Program-made: the position numbers and the translations under genes
DNA from: CAWJMD01 sp963700925
GTDB taxonomy: Bacteria > Actinomycetota > Actinomycetes > Actinomycetales > CAWJMD01
DNA: 64,000 bases
Assembly: GCA_963700925.1 (NCBI GenBank)
Contig: OY969553.1
Coordinates: 2,914,001-2,978,000 of the forward strand
Direction of reading: 5' to 3'
Part shown: piece after piece, positions 17,043 through 25,602 of the stretch
How positions within the stretch are numbered: the stretch's first letter is position 1
How the letters are laid out: each line of letters starts with the position of its first letter
Notes under the pieces: generated by a model
Seen by the model: only the letters and a program-made list of their open reading frames with translations
Told to the model about the DNA's origin: nothing
Databases searched by the model: none

Positions 17043-18227
17043 TCATGCCCCACTGACGATCACCACTTCGTTGCCTTCGGGGTCGGCGACCCGCCAGCGA
17101 TCCTCCGACTCGTCGAGGAGCCGGCCACCGGCTGCGACAATTGTGGCGAGGCGCGTCTGCGCGAGGTCCGACGGCACAGCGAGCTCGATGTGGATGCGGT
17201 TGCGCTGCTGGCGCCGCTCCGTGTCCGAAGCGTCGAGCTCTTGGAACACCAGCTCCGGATTCAGCCGCCGCGGATCGTGGATGTCGTTGACCCAGGCTCG
17301 CCGGTCGGGGGTGTATCCGAGTGCGGCGACCCAGAACGCGCGGACCGCGTCGACGTCGGCGGCGTCAAGGAAGAGCTGAGCGAAGCGCGACAGCCCCGGA
17401 TGCGCAGTGGCCCCGAGTTCACGGGCGGCGGTCTGGAGGTTTCCGGCGAGGTCAGTGAAGTGGAGCTCGAGGCCGTGGGCGTCGTCCTCCGCCTGGTCCT
17501 TGCCGCTGTCGATGATCACGAGCCCGGGGCGCAGGTCGACCAGCAGCGGGAAGCCAGCGTCGTCGGCCAGCGCCGCTGCTGCGGCGGCCAGGTCACGCTG
17601 CTGCGTCGGCGAGGTGGTGCGGTAGTACGCCATCGCGCTGAACACCGTCTGCCAGTCGGCTGTCCCGGCCCCCTCGCCGAGCGCCCCGCCCGGCAGAAAG
17701 TCGACCTCGTTGCCGTCGGGGTCGGTGTGACGGACGCCGAACGGTCCCGATGCCTCACCAAGACTCGCCTGCTCGACGGCCGCCGCCGGCCGCACGACAT
17801 CGAGGTGGATGCGGTTTCGCAACGGCCGTGGCTCGGTCGACTGCCGGATCCGTATCGCAGGGTCGCGCCGCAACGGATCTGCCAAGCCGCCGTCTTCCTC
17901 AGGCGCGTAGCCGAGCGTGCGCTGCCAGAACTGCTGCACCGCAGACGAGTTCGCGGACTCGAACACGACGCTCAGGTGCTGCAGCACGGCGGGGTTCGCG
18001 GCCAGCCCGAGATCCCGAGCGGCCGCCGACACCGCCTCGGCGTGCTCGTCTGAGTCGAGGCGCACTCGCATCCCCGTCGCGCGCAGGTCGACCACGATCT
18101 CGGCCGACAGCTCCACGATGCGCCCGGCCAGCGCAGCACCCTCGGTCAGCGAAGGCGCGTCGAACCATGCCGTCGCAACGCCATCGACCACGCGCCAATC
18201 TGTTCCGATCTCTGTCATGCCCGGCAC
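17043..18227 (-). CDS. Duplicated PCD-like plus VOC (glyoxalase-like) protein
   Basis: 394 residues with an internal duplication: PCD-like segment (about 8-80), VOC domain (about 80-185), second PCD-like segment (about 190-280), second VOC domain (about 280-394). VOC marks are AVQQFWQRTLGYAPEEDGG, NRIHLDVVRP and HTDPDGNEVDFLPG in the first, and AVRAFWVAALGYTPDRRA, NRIHIELAVP and VADPEGNEVVIVSG in the second. PCD-VOC fusions are common in actinomycetes, but both PCD segments here lack the histidine-pair motif of pterin carbinolamine dehydratase, so I do not expect that activity. Metal ligands and substrate are unknown. Starts at 18227 and 18218 are equally possible. Confidence 0.75.
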   Translation of the reverse strand: MPGMTEIGTDWRVVDGVATAWFDAPSLTEGAALAGRIVELSAEIVVDLRATGMRVRLDSDEHAEAVSAAARDLGLAANPAVLQHLSVVFESANSSAVQQFWQRTLGYAPEEDGGLADPLRRDPAIRIRQSTEPRPLRNRIHLDVVRPAAAVEQASLGEASGPFGVRHTDPDGNEVDFLPGGALGEGAGTADWQTVFSAMAYYRTTSPTQQRDLAAAAAALADDAGFPLLVDLRPGLVIIDSGKDQAEDDAHGLELHFTDLAGNLQTAARELGATAHPGLSRFAQLFLDAADVDAVRAFWVAALGYTPDRRAWVNDIHDPRRLNPELVFQELDASDTERRQQRNRIHIELAVPSDLAQTRLATIVAAGGRLLDESEDRWRVADPEGNEVVIVSGA

Positions 18228-18313
18228 TGTAGAGGGCTTTCCGGACGATCTCCTTCCGGAAAGCGATCATGTCCCGGCCGGGGGCGTTGCTGGACGCCAC
18301 GGGCACGTGACCG

Positions 18314-18757
18314 ATGGTGGATGCTGCAGATGTGGAGCTGGCCTTGGTTCGCGCCCTGGAGCCGGTGCTTCGCGACCTCGAGTCCTGCGGTGTACCTGTC
18401 CCGGAAGTGCGCGAAGCGGGCTGGCCGGAGCCAGGTGACCCGCTCATGGCGTACGCGATGCTGTGGAGCCCGGACGGTAGCGGGACCGGTGTCAGCATTT
18501 CTCTGATCGAGTCTGAGCTGGAACAGATCGCGTCGGTCGCAGAGCAGGTACAGGAGTGGGCGATCGAGGAGCTGTGGGCGCGGGCGCCCACGAACTGGCC
18601 GCCTTGTCTGGACCATCCGGACAATCACCCTCGGGTCCCGGCCATCGAAGGCGGGGTCGCCGTGTGGGCCTGTCCGGCTGATGGTGTGTGTGTCTCGCCG
18701 ATCGGGTCACTGAGCAAGGTCGTGGGCCCGGCGAAGGCGCACCCGCATGATGAGTGA
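18314..18757 (+). CDS. Conserved hypothetical acidic protein
   Basis: 147 residues, acidic, no signal or membrane helix. Marks are ALEPVLRDLESCGVPVPEV, LESELEQIASVAEQVQEWAIEEL (a likely helix) and a C-terminal PPCLDHPDNHPRVP followed by WACPADG. The last part resembles small actinobacterial proteins with a conserved histidine-rich patch near a WxCP motif, but I cannot name a function. The 3' end overlaps the convergent membrane-protein gene by 51 bases. Confidence 0.65.
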   Translation: MVDAADVELALVRALEPVLRDLESCGVPVPEVREAGWPEPGDPLMAYAMLWSPDGSGTGVSISLIESELEQIASVAEQVQEWAIEELWARAPTNWPPCLDHPDNHPRVPAIEGGVAVWACPADGVCVSPIGSLSKVVGPAKAHPHDE

Positions 18758-19321
18758 TCCGATCACGGCGACCACAAGCCCTGCTACGGCGAGCCACAGC
18801 CACCAGGGCAACCCATCGCTTGCGGCCTCGGTCTCGGTCGGGGTCGCTGTCCACTCCCCGCGTTGCGACGTGTAGGTGTAGGTGCCGCTCAACACCCCTT
18901 CTGAACTGATGATCCCGGTGTACACGCCTTGGGATTGGCCGACAAAGTCGATTGTGCCGTCGGCGAACGTTCCCGTGAACGGTCCGGTGCCGTAGAGCCG
19001 CGGACCGACCGTCATCTGGCCGCGGATATCACCGTTCTGATCCTCTCTTACCTCAGTTAGAGACCCGTCTGTTTGGATGTCGAAAGTCAGGTTGTCGAAT
19101 GTCATGTCGTAGGTCGAGGACAAACCTGCGCGTAGACCTGAGTCCCCGCGTGACAGCAGCAACGCGACGACGGTGCATGATATGACCACGACGGCGACGA
19201 CAATGGCCCACGCGAGACGACGCCACGATCGCCGCCGATCCGAGTTCGGGGACACAGATGGGTCGTTCGGCGCGCTGGCCCCTGCGGGGCTGGGGCTCCA
19301 GCCTTCCTGACCACTCGTCAT
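18707..19321 (-). CDS. Membrane-anchored protein of unknown function
   Basis: 204 residues. A proline- and serine-rich cytoplasmic N-terminus is followed by a membrane helix at about 34-56 (LAWAIVVAVVVISCTVVALL). An exported middle region is rich in Thr, Gly and Asp, with repeated strands such as GTGPFTGTFADGTIDFVGQ and VLSGTYTYTSQRGEW. A second helix (WWLWLAVAGLVVAVIGSL) and a basic tail close the protein. The middle looks like a small extracytoplasmic beta domain. Base composition is lower in GC than the neighbours. The start is the ATG at 19321. It overlaps the convergent gene by 51 bases. Confidence 0.65.
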   Translation of the reverse strand: MTSGQEGWSPSPAGASAPNDPSVSPNSDRRRSWRRLAWAIVVAVVVISCTVVALLLSRGDSGLRAGLSSTYDMTFDNLTFDIQTDGSLTEVREDQNGDIRGQMTVGPRLYGTGPFTGTFADGTIDFVGQSQGVYTGIISSEGVLSGTYTYTSQRGEWTATPTETEAASDGLPWWLWLAVAGLVVAVIGSLIMRVRLRRAHDLAQ

Positions 19322-19765
19322 GTGGCTTCCCCGATCGTTCGCACCAGGTCGCTAGGCCTCGAGTGACGTCAGGTTAGCCTGCGGAAAGCAGGGCTGCGTC
19401 CCGATCGGATGAAGAGATCAGTACGGCCCGGTCTGCGGCGGAAGTCCCAATGTCTAGACCAGTTGTCTGGCTTTGTCCGCCCATCTTGAGAAATAGCCGG
19501 TTGGTCTCAACATGTTCGCCTCGGGAGGAGCCCGGGCGGGCGAGCCCGCCATTCGTCAAGGCACCCCAGCGCCAACGTCCCGTCTATGCGGACGAGCGGT
19601 CATGGTGCCACTCTTTGCCCATGGGTGGACAGCCGGGGCGGGGCAAAGGTCAAGCTTTCCACCGATTTCAGACCGCGCCGTCGGTGGCCTCTGGGCGAGC
19701 TCTCGTCGTCTCCATGCTCGTGTTGGTCGTCTGCGAGCACCAACCGAGACCACACACACGTTGGG
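19322..19765. other. Intergenic stretch, no supported gene
   Basis: These 444 bases separate the membrane-protein gene from the tRNA. Short open frames exist on both strands but none has a ribosome site plus protein-like composition. The only structure I see is a tight GC-rich inverted repeat, GGCGGGC-GA-GCCCGCC at 19535-19550, without a T-run. The composition is less GC-rich than the flanks, which could mark decayed DNA next to a tRNA gene; no integrase or attachment repeat is visible. Confidence 0.5.
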
Positions 19766-19838
19766 TGCCCCCGGCGTGATTCGAACACGCGACACACGGT
19801 TTAGGAAACCGTTGCTCTATCCCCTGAGCTACGGGGGC
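19766..19838 (-). tRNA. tRNA-Arg (anticodon CCT)
   Basis: A 73-base cloverleaf on the minus strand. The acceptor stem GCCCCCG pairs with CGGGGGC plus discriminator A. The D arm is GCTC-AGGGGATA-GAGC, the anticodon arm ACGGT-TTCCTAA-ACCGT with anticodon CCT (reads AGG), and the T arm GCGTG-TTCGAAT-CACGC. The 3' CCA is not encoded; CCCAA follows the discriminator. Confidence 0.95.
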
Positions 19839-19887
19839 GGGGACAGGCATCAGGTGGCGACGCCACTCTGGGCTGCGGGGACAGAGG

Positions 19888-20388
19888 CTACCTGACGTCG
19901 ACGCGACGGCTGCGCAGGTCCACTTTCAGTGGCTTGACGTAGAACACCGACCAAGGCGAGTCGGGGTAGCTCAGCACGGGCCCGGTGCGGGTGAAGCCTG
20001 CGCGCTCGTACACGCGCCACGCGGCGGGGTGCCGGTCGCCGGTCTCGAGCACCAGCTGCGTCAGGCCCTCGTCGCGGGCCACGCGCTCGACCGCGTCGAG
20101 GACGGCGCGGCCAATCCCTCGCCCCTGGTGGCTCGGCACGGTGAACATGCGCTTCACCTCGCCGATGCCATCCGCGTGCCGGCGCAGGGCGCCGATCGCA
20201 ACCGCCCCGCCCGCCTCGTCGCGAGCGACGAACGTGGTCGTATCGGGCTGGGCCATCTGTTCGACGGTCAGGTGGGAGCAGAACGCCGGCGGAGTGAGGC
20301 GCAGCAGCGCGTGGTTCAGCTCCTCGACAAGGTCACGGACGTCGTCCTGGAGCGGCGACTCGGGCTGGACGGTGACGGGCATCGGCAT
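19888..20388 (-). CDS. GNAT-family N-acetyltransferase
   Basis: 166 residues of the GNAT fold. The acetyl-CoA pyrophosphate loop is MFTVPSHQGRGIGRAVLDAV (motif A), preceded by the strand VAIGALRRHADGIGEVKR and followed by LVLETGDRHPAAWRVYERAGF (motif B), the usual C-terminal signature. It resembles small-molecule or amino-acid acetyltransferases; no substrate can be assigned. It is downstream of the gamma-glutamyl hydrolase gene by 60 bases on the same strand and may be read from the same transcript, but a role in that pathway is not shown. Confidence 0.85.
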   Translation of the reverse strand: MPMPVTVQPESPLQDDVRDLVEELNHALLRLTPPAFCSHLTVEQMAQPDTTTFVARDEAGGAVAIGALRRHADGIGEVKRMFTVPSHQGRGIGRAVLDAVERVARDEGLTQLVLETGDRHPAAWRVYERAGFTRTGPVLSYPDSPWSVFYVKPLKVDLRSRRVDVR

Positions 20389-20448
20389 GCCTCCCTTGGT
20401 GGCCCGATTCTAGGCCTTCGGACGGATTCCGACCCCGGGCCACGGCCC

Positions 20449-21180
20449 CTAGCCATCACGACGCTGACGACCACGTCGAGGCGAGCCGTTGGAGGCGGCC
20501 ACCAGCGCCTCGAACAACCGCCGGTCGTCGGTCACCTCCGGGTGCCACTGGACGCCGACCGCGAACCGCCGCGACGGGTCCTCGACGGCCTCGAGAGTGC
20601 CGTCGTCAGCCCACCCTGTGACAGTCAACGAACCCGCGCTCTCCACGCCCTGGTGGTGATATGAGTTGACGCGCAGGCGTTCTCCCAGAACGGCGGCAAC
20701 CGCGCTACCCGCGATGAAGCGTGCGCCGTGCTCGCCGTAGACCCCCGCCTCGGGCCGGTGCAGCTCCGATCCGACGACATCGGGCATGTGCTGGATCAGC
20801 GAGCCTCCCGCGGCGACGGCCATCAGCTGCATCCCCCGGCACACGCCGAGGACCGGCAGGTCGGTGGCCGCGGCGGCCGCGTGGAGCCCTAGCTCGCTCG
20901 AGTCCCGTTCCGGCCGTACCCCAGTCGTCTGCGTGTGCGGCGTCGAGTCATACCGCACCGGGTCGACGTCGGCACCCCCGGCGAGCAGGAGCCCGTCAAG
21001 ACCGGCGACGACGTCGGCGGCGTCCTCGTCCGACAGCACGGGTGGCAGGACGACGGGTATGCCGCCCGACTCGAGGACCGCGTCCACGTACGCGCGGGGC
21101 ACCAGCACCGCCTCCGTGTCCCACGGGCCCCACTGCGCCCGCTCGCTGTACGCGGTGATGCCGATGACCGGTTTGCTCAC
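20449..21180 (-). CDS. Gamma-glutamyl hydrolase, class I amidotransferase fold (PuuD-like)
   Basis: 243 residues of the peptidase C26 family, which removes glutamate from gamma-glutamyl-amine or gamma-glutamyl-amino-acid intermediates. The nucleophile cysteine is in GVCRGMQLMAVAAGG; the histidine and glutamate of the triad are in VGVQWHPEV. SYHHQGVESAG and LLAGGADVDPVRY are PuuD-like. The start is GTG at 21180, 19 bases after the SDR stop. In the operon it would carry out the last step, releasing glutamate from the oxidised intermediate. Confidence 0.88.
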   Translation of the reverse strand: MSKPVIGITAYSERAQWGPWDTEAVLVPRAYVDAVLESGGIPVVLPPVLSDEDAADVVAGLDGLLLAGGADVDPVRYDSTPHTQTTGVRPERDSSELGLHAAAAATDLPVLGVCRGMQLMAVAAGGSLIQHMPDVVGSELHRPEAGVYGEHGARFIAGSAVAAVLGERLRVNSYHHQGVESAGSLTVTGWADDGTLEAVEDPSRRFAVGVQWHPEVTDDRRLFEALVAASNGSPRRGRQRRDG

Positions 21181-21199
21181 GGCGCGCTCACCAGTGGTC

Positions 21200-21967
21200 T
21201 CACAGAGGCGTCACGTACGCGCCGGAGATTCCGCCGTCGACCAGGAACTGTGAGGCGGTGATGAACGACGAGTCGTCGCTCGCCAGAAACGCCACAGCTG
21301 CGGCCAGCTCCTCCGGCTCGGCGAAGCGACCGAGCGGCACGTGCACGAGTCGACGGGCGGCACGCGCCGGGTCCTTCGCGAAAAGCTCCTTCAGCAGAGG
21401 GGTGTTCACCGGGCCAGGGCACAGTGCGTTCACGCGGATGCCTTCGCGCGCGAACTGAACCCCGAGCTCGCGAGACATCGACAGCACGCCGCCCTTCGAC
21501 GCCGTGTACGAGATCTGTGACGTGGCAGCGCCCATCACCGCGACGAACGACGCCGTGTTGATGATCGAGCCCTTGCCCCGCGCCAGCATGTGCGGGATGG
21601 CCGCCTTGCAGCACAGGTACACCGACGTCAGGTTCACCTCCTGCACACGACGCCAGGCGTCCAGGCCGGTGGTGAGGATCGAGTCATCGTCGGGAGGGGA
21701 GATGCCGGCGTTGTTGAAGGCGATGTCGAGCCCGCCGTACGCCTCGACCGCTGACTCGAACAGGCGCTGAACGTCGCTCTCCGACGTGACATCCGTGTGG
21801 ACGAAGAGGCCGTCCACCTCGTCGGCCGCTCGCTTCCCGGCATCGGCGTCGAGGTCGCCCACGACGACCCGTGCCCCCTCGGCAGCGAGCCTGCGCGCGC
21901 TGGCCAGGCCGATGCCGCTGCCGCCCCCGGTGATCACGGCGACCCGGTCCTGCATGCGCAGGGTCAT
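21200..21967 (-). CDS. SDR-family oxidoreductase of gamma-glutamylation operon
   Basis: Classical short-chain dehydrogenase, 255 residues. The cofactor motif is TGGGSGIG near the N-terminus, NNAGIS is at about residue 86, and the catalytic tyrosine and lysine lie in YTASKGG. The ATG overlaps the aldehyde dehydrogenase stop in an ATGA, so the two are translated together. An alcohol-to-aldehyde dehydrogenase placed directly next to an aldehyde dehydrogenase implies a substrate with a hydroxyl group; see the operon finding. Mycobacteria have an SDR in the same place in the homologous cluster. Confidence 0.9.
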   Translation of the reverse strand: MTLRMQDRVAVITGGGSGIGLASARRLAAEGARVVVGDLDADAGKRAADEVDGLFVHTDVTSESDVQRLFESAVEAYGGLDIAFNNAGISPPDDDSILTTGLDAWRRVQEVNLTSVYLCCKAAIPHMLARGKGSIINTASFVAVMGAATSQISYTASKGGVLSMSRELGVQFAREGIRVNALCPGPVNTPLLKELFAKDPARAARRLVHVPLGRFAEPEELAAAVAFLASDDSSFITASQFLVDGGISGAYVTPL

Positions 21968-23373
21968 GAAAGCTCCTCCGTTGCGATGAAGACGTTCTTG
22001 GTCTCGGTGAACGCGTCGAGGGCGTCAGGCCCGAGCTCGCGGCCCAGGCCTGACTGCTTGTAACCGCCGAAGGGCGTCGAGTAGCGCACCGACGAGTGCG
22101 AGTTCACAGACAGATTGCCCGCCTCCACGGCTCGACTCATGCGCAGGGCCCGGTCGAGCGAGCGCGTCCAGATCGAGCCCGAGAGACCGTAGGGCGAGTC
22201 GTTGGCGAGACGGACCGCGTCGGCCTCGGAATCGAACGCCATCACGGAGACCACCGGGCCGAAGACCTCCTCGCGCCAGCTCGGCTCGGCACCGGTGTCG
22301 GTGAGCAGGACGGTTGGTGGGTACCAAAACCCTTCTCCGGCAGGCGCTTCTCCCTTCCACGCGACGCGCTCCTCGTCGACGTACGCGGCGACCCGGTCGC
22401 GCTGCTGGGCGGAGATCAGCGGCCCCATCTCGCTGGTCTCGGACGCGGGATCCTCGACCCTGACGCCCAGCACCGCAGGTTCGAGCAGCTCCATGAACCG
22501 GTCGTGCACGGACCGTTCCACGAGGATGCGCGAGCGGGCGCAGCAGTCCTGGCCGGCGTTGTCGAAGACCCCGTACGGCGCGCTCGCCGCCGCCTTCTCC
22601 AAGTCACTGTCGGCGAAGACGATGTTGGCGTTCTTGCCACCCAGCTCGAGCGTCACGCGCTTGACCTGGTCGGCGCACCCGGCCATCACGCGCTTGCCGA
22701 CCTCCGTGGAGCCGGTGAACACGACCTTGCGGACGGCGGGGTTCGCGACGAACCGCTCACCGACGACGGATCCCTTGCCGGGAACGACGTTGAGCACGCC
22801 GTCGGGTATGCCGGCTTCGAGGGCGAGCTCCGCCAGGCGCAGGGCAGTCAGCGGCGTGAGCTCCGCAGGCTTCAGCACGACCGTGTTGCCCGCAGCCAGT
22901 GCAGGGCCGAAACCCCATCCGGCAATGGGCATCGGGAAGTTCCAGGGCACGATCACCCCGACCACGCCGAGAGGCTCGGCGAACGTGATGTCGATGCCAC
23001 CCGCCACAGGGATCTGGCGGCCGAACAGGCGCTCCGGCGCCGCCGAGTAGTAGGTCAGCACGTCGCGGACGTTGCCCGCCTCCCACCTGGCGTTGGCCAG
23101 GGTGTGCCCCGAGTTGCGCACCTCCAGCCATGCCAGCTCGTCGACGTGGGCGTCGACTGCATCGGCGAACCGGCGCAGGAGACGCCCACGGTCAGCCGGA
23201 GCCACCTGGCGCCACGTGTCGAAAGCCGCTGCAGCACGGGCGATCGCGGCGTCCGTCTCCTCTCCCGTTGCGAGGGGTACGTCAACTACAGGCCGACCGT
23301 CGGACGGGTTCAGGACGGTGTGCACGCCACCAGTGCCGTCGATGTGAGGAACCTGCATCGCCGTGGAGGTCAC
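21964..23373 (-). CDS. Aldehyde dehydrogenase of gamma-glutamylation operon
   Basis: NAD(P)-dependent aldehyde dehydrogenase, 469 residues. The family marks are GVVGVIVPWNFPMPIAGW, VFTGSTEVGKRVM, the catalytic glutamate in LELGGKNANIV and the catalytic cysteine in NAGQDCCARSRILVE. The C-terminal PFGGYKQSGLGRELG is typical of betaine- and aminobutyraldehyde-type enzymes. It would oxidise a gamma-glutamyl-aminoaldehyde to the acid. The start is GTG at 23373, overlapping the glutamine-synthetase-like stop by four bases; the downstream SDR overlaps by four more. Confidence 0.93.
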   Translation of the reverse strand: MTSTAMQVPHIDGTGGVHTVLNPSDGRPVVDVPLATGEETDAAIARAAAAFDTWRQVAPADRGRLLRRFADAVDAHVDELAWLEVRNSGHTLANARWEAGNVRDVLTYYSAAPERLFGRQIPVAGGIDITFAEPLGVVGVIVPWNFPMPIAGWGFGPALAAGNTVVLKPAELTPLTALRLAELALEAGIPDGVLNVVPGKGSVVGERFVANPAVRKVVFTGSTEVGKRVMAGCADQVKRVTLELGGKNANIVFADSDLEKAAASAPYGVFDNAGQDCCARSRILVERSVHDRFMELLEPAVLGVRVEDPASETSEMGPLISAQQRDRVAAYVDEERVAWKGEAPAGEGFWYPPTVLLTDTGAEPSWREEVFGPVVSVMAFDSEADAVRLANDSPYGLSGSIWTRSLDRALRMSRAVEAGNLSVNSHSSVRYSTPFGGYKQSGLGRELGPDALDAFTETKNVFIATEELS

Positions 23374-24731
23374 AGGCGCTCGAACCCCCTGACGCGCTCC
23401 CAGTCGGTCACGGTCGACTCGAAGGCCGCCAGCTCGACCTCAGCCATGTGCGTGTAGTGGTCGACAACGGTGTCGCCGAAAGCCTCACGCGCCAAAGCGC
23501 TTTCAGTGAACAGGTCCTTGGCTTCACGCAGAGTGGAGGGCACCCGAGACGCATCGGACTCATAGGCGTTGCCCTCGAACACCCCCTCGAGCGGCAGCTC
23601 GTTCTCGATGCCGTGCAGGCCGGCTGCGATCAGCGCGGAGACAGCGAGATAGGGGTTCGCGTCGGCACCCGGCACCCTGTTCTCGACACGTAGCGACGAG
23701 GGGGAGTGCCCGACCACACGCAGCGCGCAGGTGCGGTTGTCGCGTCCCCACTTGACGGCGGTCGGGGCGAATGACCCCTCGACATATCGCTTGTACGAGT
23801 TGATGTTCGGCGCAAGAAGGAGCGTCAGCTCGCGCAGGCCCGCGAGCTGACCGGCGATGAAGTGCTCGAACACCGGGGAGAAGTTCTTCTTGTCGCCGGT
23901 TCCGTCTCCGAACAGCACCGACTCGCCCTCGAGGTCGCACAGCGAGATGTGGATGTGGCACGACGAGCCGTCACGCTGGTCGTACTTGGCCATGAACGAG
24001 ATCGACATGCCTTCCTGCGCGGCGATCTCCTTGGAACCGTTCTTGTAGACGACGTGGTTGTCGCAGCACTCGACGGCCTCGGCGTACTTGATGGCGATCT
24101 CGTGCTGACCGAGGTTGCACTCTCCCTTGGCCGACTCGACGTACATGCCCGCGCCGTCCATGCCCGTACGGATCCGGTGCAGCAGGGGCTCGACCCGAGC
24201 GGTACCCAGGAGCGAGTAGTCGACGTTGTACTGGTTGGCGGGCACCAGGTCTCGGTAGCGCTTGTTCCACGCGTCCTCGTACGTGTCCTTGAAGACCAGG
24301 AACTCGAGCTCGGTGCCCACCATCGCCTGCCAGCCGCGCTCGCGCAGCCGGTCGGTCTGCCGCTTGAGGACCTGACGGGGCGACTGGACGACCGGGTCGC
24401 CGTCGGTCGTGGCCAGGTCGCAGAGCAGGAGCGCTGTGCCGGGCTGCCACGGCACCCGGCGCAGGGTGGACATGTCGGGCTGGAACGCGAAGTCTCCGTA
24501 TCCGCGCTCCCACGAGGTCAGCTCGTACCCGTCGACAGTGTTCATGTCCACGTCCACCGCCAGCTGGTAGCTGCATCCCTCGGTGCCGTGCTCCAGCACG
24601 TGATCGAGGAAGTAGCGACCGGTCAGCCGCTTGCCCTGCAGCCGGCCCTGCATGTCGGTCATGGCTACGACGACCGTGTCGGTGCGGCCGTTCTCGATCT
24701 CCTGGCGCAGCTTCTTGATGTCGAAGCCCAT
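23370..24731 (-). CDS. Glutamine-synthetase-like gamma-glutamyl-amide ligase (GlnA4/PuuA type)
   Basis: 453 residues of the glutamine synthetase fold. It joins glutamate to an amine with ATP and begins MGFDIKKLRQEIENGR, the short N-terminus of the catabolic GS-like subgroup. Active-site pieces are MTDMQGRLQGKRL, EGMSISFMAKYD, SCHIHISL, the N-I-N-SYKRYV loop and WGRDNRTCALRVVG. The tyrosine adenylylation site of true GlnA is absent. AGGAGGAG precedes the ATG. Operon partners and order match the mycobacterial glnA4 cluster; the Streptomyces GlnA4 enzyme has been reported to make gamma-glutamylethanolamide, whereas PuuA and GlnA3 use polyamines. The substrate here is inferred. Confidence 0.9.
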   Translation of the reverse strand: MGFDIKKLRQEIENGRTDTVVVAMTDMQGRLQGKRLTGRYFLDHVLEHGTEGCSYQLAVDVDMNTVDGYELTSWERGYGDFAFQPDMSTLRRVPWQPGTALLLCDLATTDGDPVVQSPRQVLKRQTDRLRERGWQAMVGTELEFLVFKDTYEDAWNKRYRDLVPANQYNVDYSLLGTARVEPLLHRIRTGMDGAGMYVESAKGECNLGQHEIAIKYAEAVECCDNHVVYKNGSKEIAAQEGMSISFMAKYDQRDGSSCHIHISLCDLEGESVLFGDGTGDKKNFSPVFEHFIAGQLAGLRELTLLLAPNINSYKRYVEGSFAPTAVKWGRDNRTCALRVVGHSPSSLRVENRVPGADANPYLAVSALIAAGLHGIENELPLEGVFEGNAYESDASRVPSTLREAKDLFTESALAREAFGDTVVDHYTHMAEVELAAFESTVTDWERVRGFERL

Positions 24732-24796
24732 CGGGTCGACTCCTCCTGTTGCGGTGTGGCGGTGCGGTACGGGCGGTTTCGCGGACGGGGGGGCGG

Positions 24797-25597
24797 TCAG
24801 GTGAGCAGACCCTCCAGCAGCAGGGCCGTGGCCTCGCAGTGCTCCTCCATGCCCAGCCGGGCCTTGTCGGCGTCTCCGGCGAGGATCGCCTCGACCACGG
24901 CGGCGTGCTGGTGGTCCGAGTGCTCGAGATTGCGTTCCAGCACAGGGATTCCCGCGAGGAAGCCGTCGAGACGCAGCTGGATGTCGGCCACGGCGGCCGT
25001 GACCGACGGCGAGCCGCTAGCGGCTGCGACGGCCAGGTGCAGCCGTGAGTCGTTCACCCGTCGCACGGCCGAATCACGGTCGCGTGACGCCTCGAGGCAG
25101 ACGACGAGGTGGGAGCGGTCTGAAGCCGACATCGTGCGCGTGGCGGCGAGCGCGGCTGCCCCCGGCTCGACGACGAAGCGCAGTGCGAGCGCGTCGTCGA
25201 GCGCTGCGCGACGGGCGTCGTCCGAGTCGTCGTCCCCGGAGAACGCCTCGAGCGAGCCGAGGTCGCTGCCCGAGTCGGCCGAATAGACGACGAAGTTGCC
25301 GCCACTGCGTCCTCGGCGGGTGTCGAGGAACCCCGCGTCGCGAAGCGCCTTGATGGCCTCGCGCAGGGTCACACGGCTGACCTGGAGCCGTTCGGCCAGC
25401 TCGCGCTCGGACGGCAGCCGCTCACCGAGTGGCACCGCCCCCAGCTTGATGGCCTGTGCGAGCCGCTGGACCGTGGACTCGAAGGCGTTGCCGTCGCGGA
25501 TCGGCCGCCACAGCGAACGTTCCCAGGTGGACACCCCCGAAGGCGGGTCCGCCGTCCTGGCGGTCTTGCCCGGTGGTGCCCTGCGCTTCTCGGTCAC
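24797..25597 (-). CDS. FadR-subfamily GntR regulator of the amine operon
   Basis: About 266 residues. The winged helix-turn-helix is at about 45-105: LGERLPSERELAERLQVSRV then TLREAIKALRDAGFLDTRRG, a textbook GntR signature. The all-helical FCD effector domain follows, with LVVCLEASRDRDSAVRRVND, the metal-binding type histidine in DSRLHLAVAAASGS and HSDHQHAAVVEAILAGDADK. The GTG at 25597 is five bases after the permease stop. It is the second gene of the operon it probably controls; the dyad at 27241-27254 upstream of the permease is one candidate site. Confidence 0.9.
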   Translation of the reverse strand: MTEKRRAPPGKTARTADPPSGVSTWERSLWRPIRDGNAFESTVQRLAQAIKLGAVPLGERLPSERELAERLQVSRVTLREAIKALRDAGFLDTRRGRSGGNFVVYSADSGSDLGSLEAFSGDDDSDDARRAALDDALALRFVVEPGAAALAATRTMSASDRSHLVVCLEASRDRDSAVRRVNDSRLHLAVAAASGSPSVTAAVADIQLRLDGFLAGIPVLERNLEHSDHQHAAVVEAILAGDADKARLGMEEHCEATALLLEGLLT

Positions 25598-25602
25598 GCC
25601 GC

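Noticed and set aside
19535..19550. Terminator or attachment site near the tRNA gene
   Set aside because: The GC-rich inverted repeat has a two-base loop and no T-run, and no integrase or repeated tRNA end is visible.
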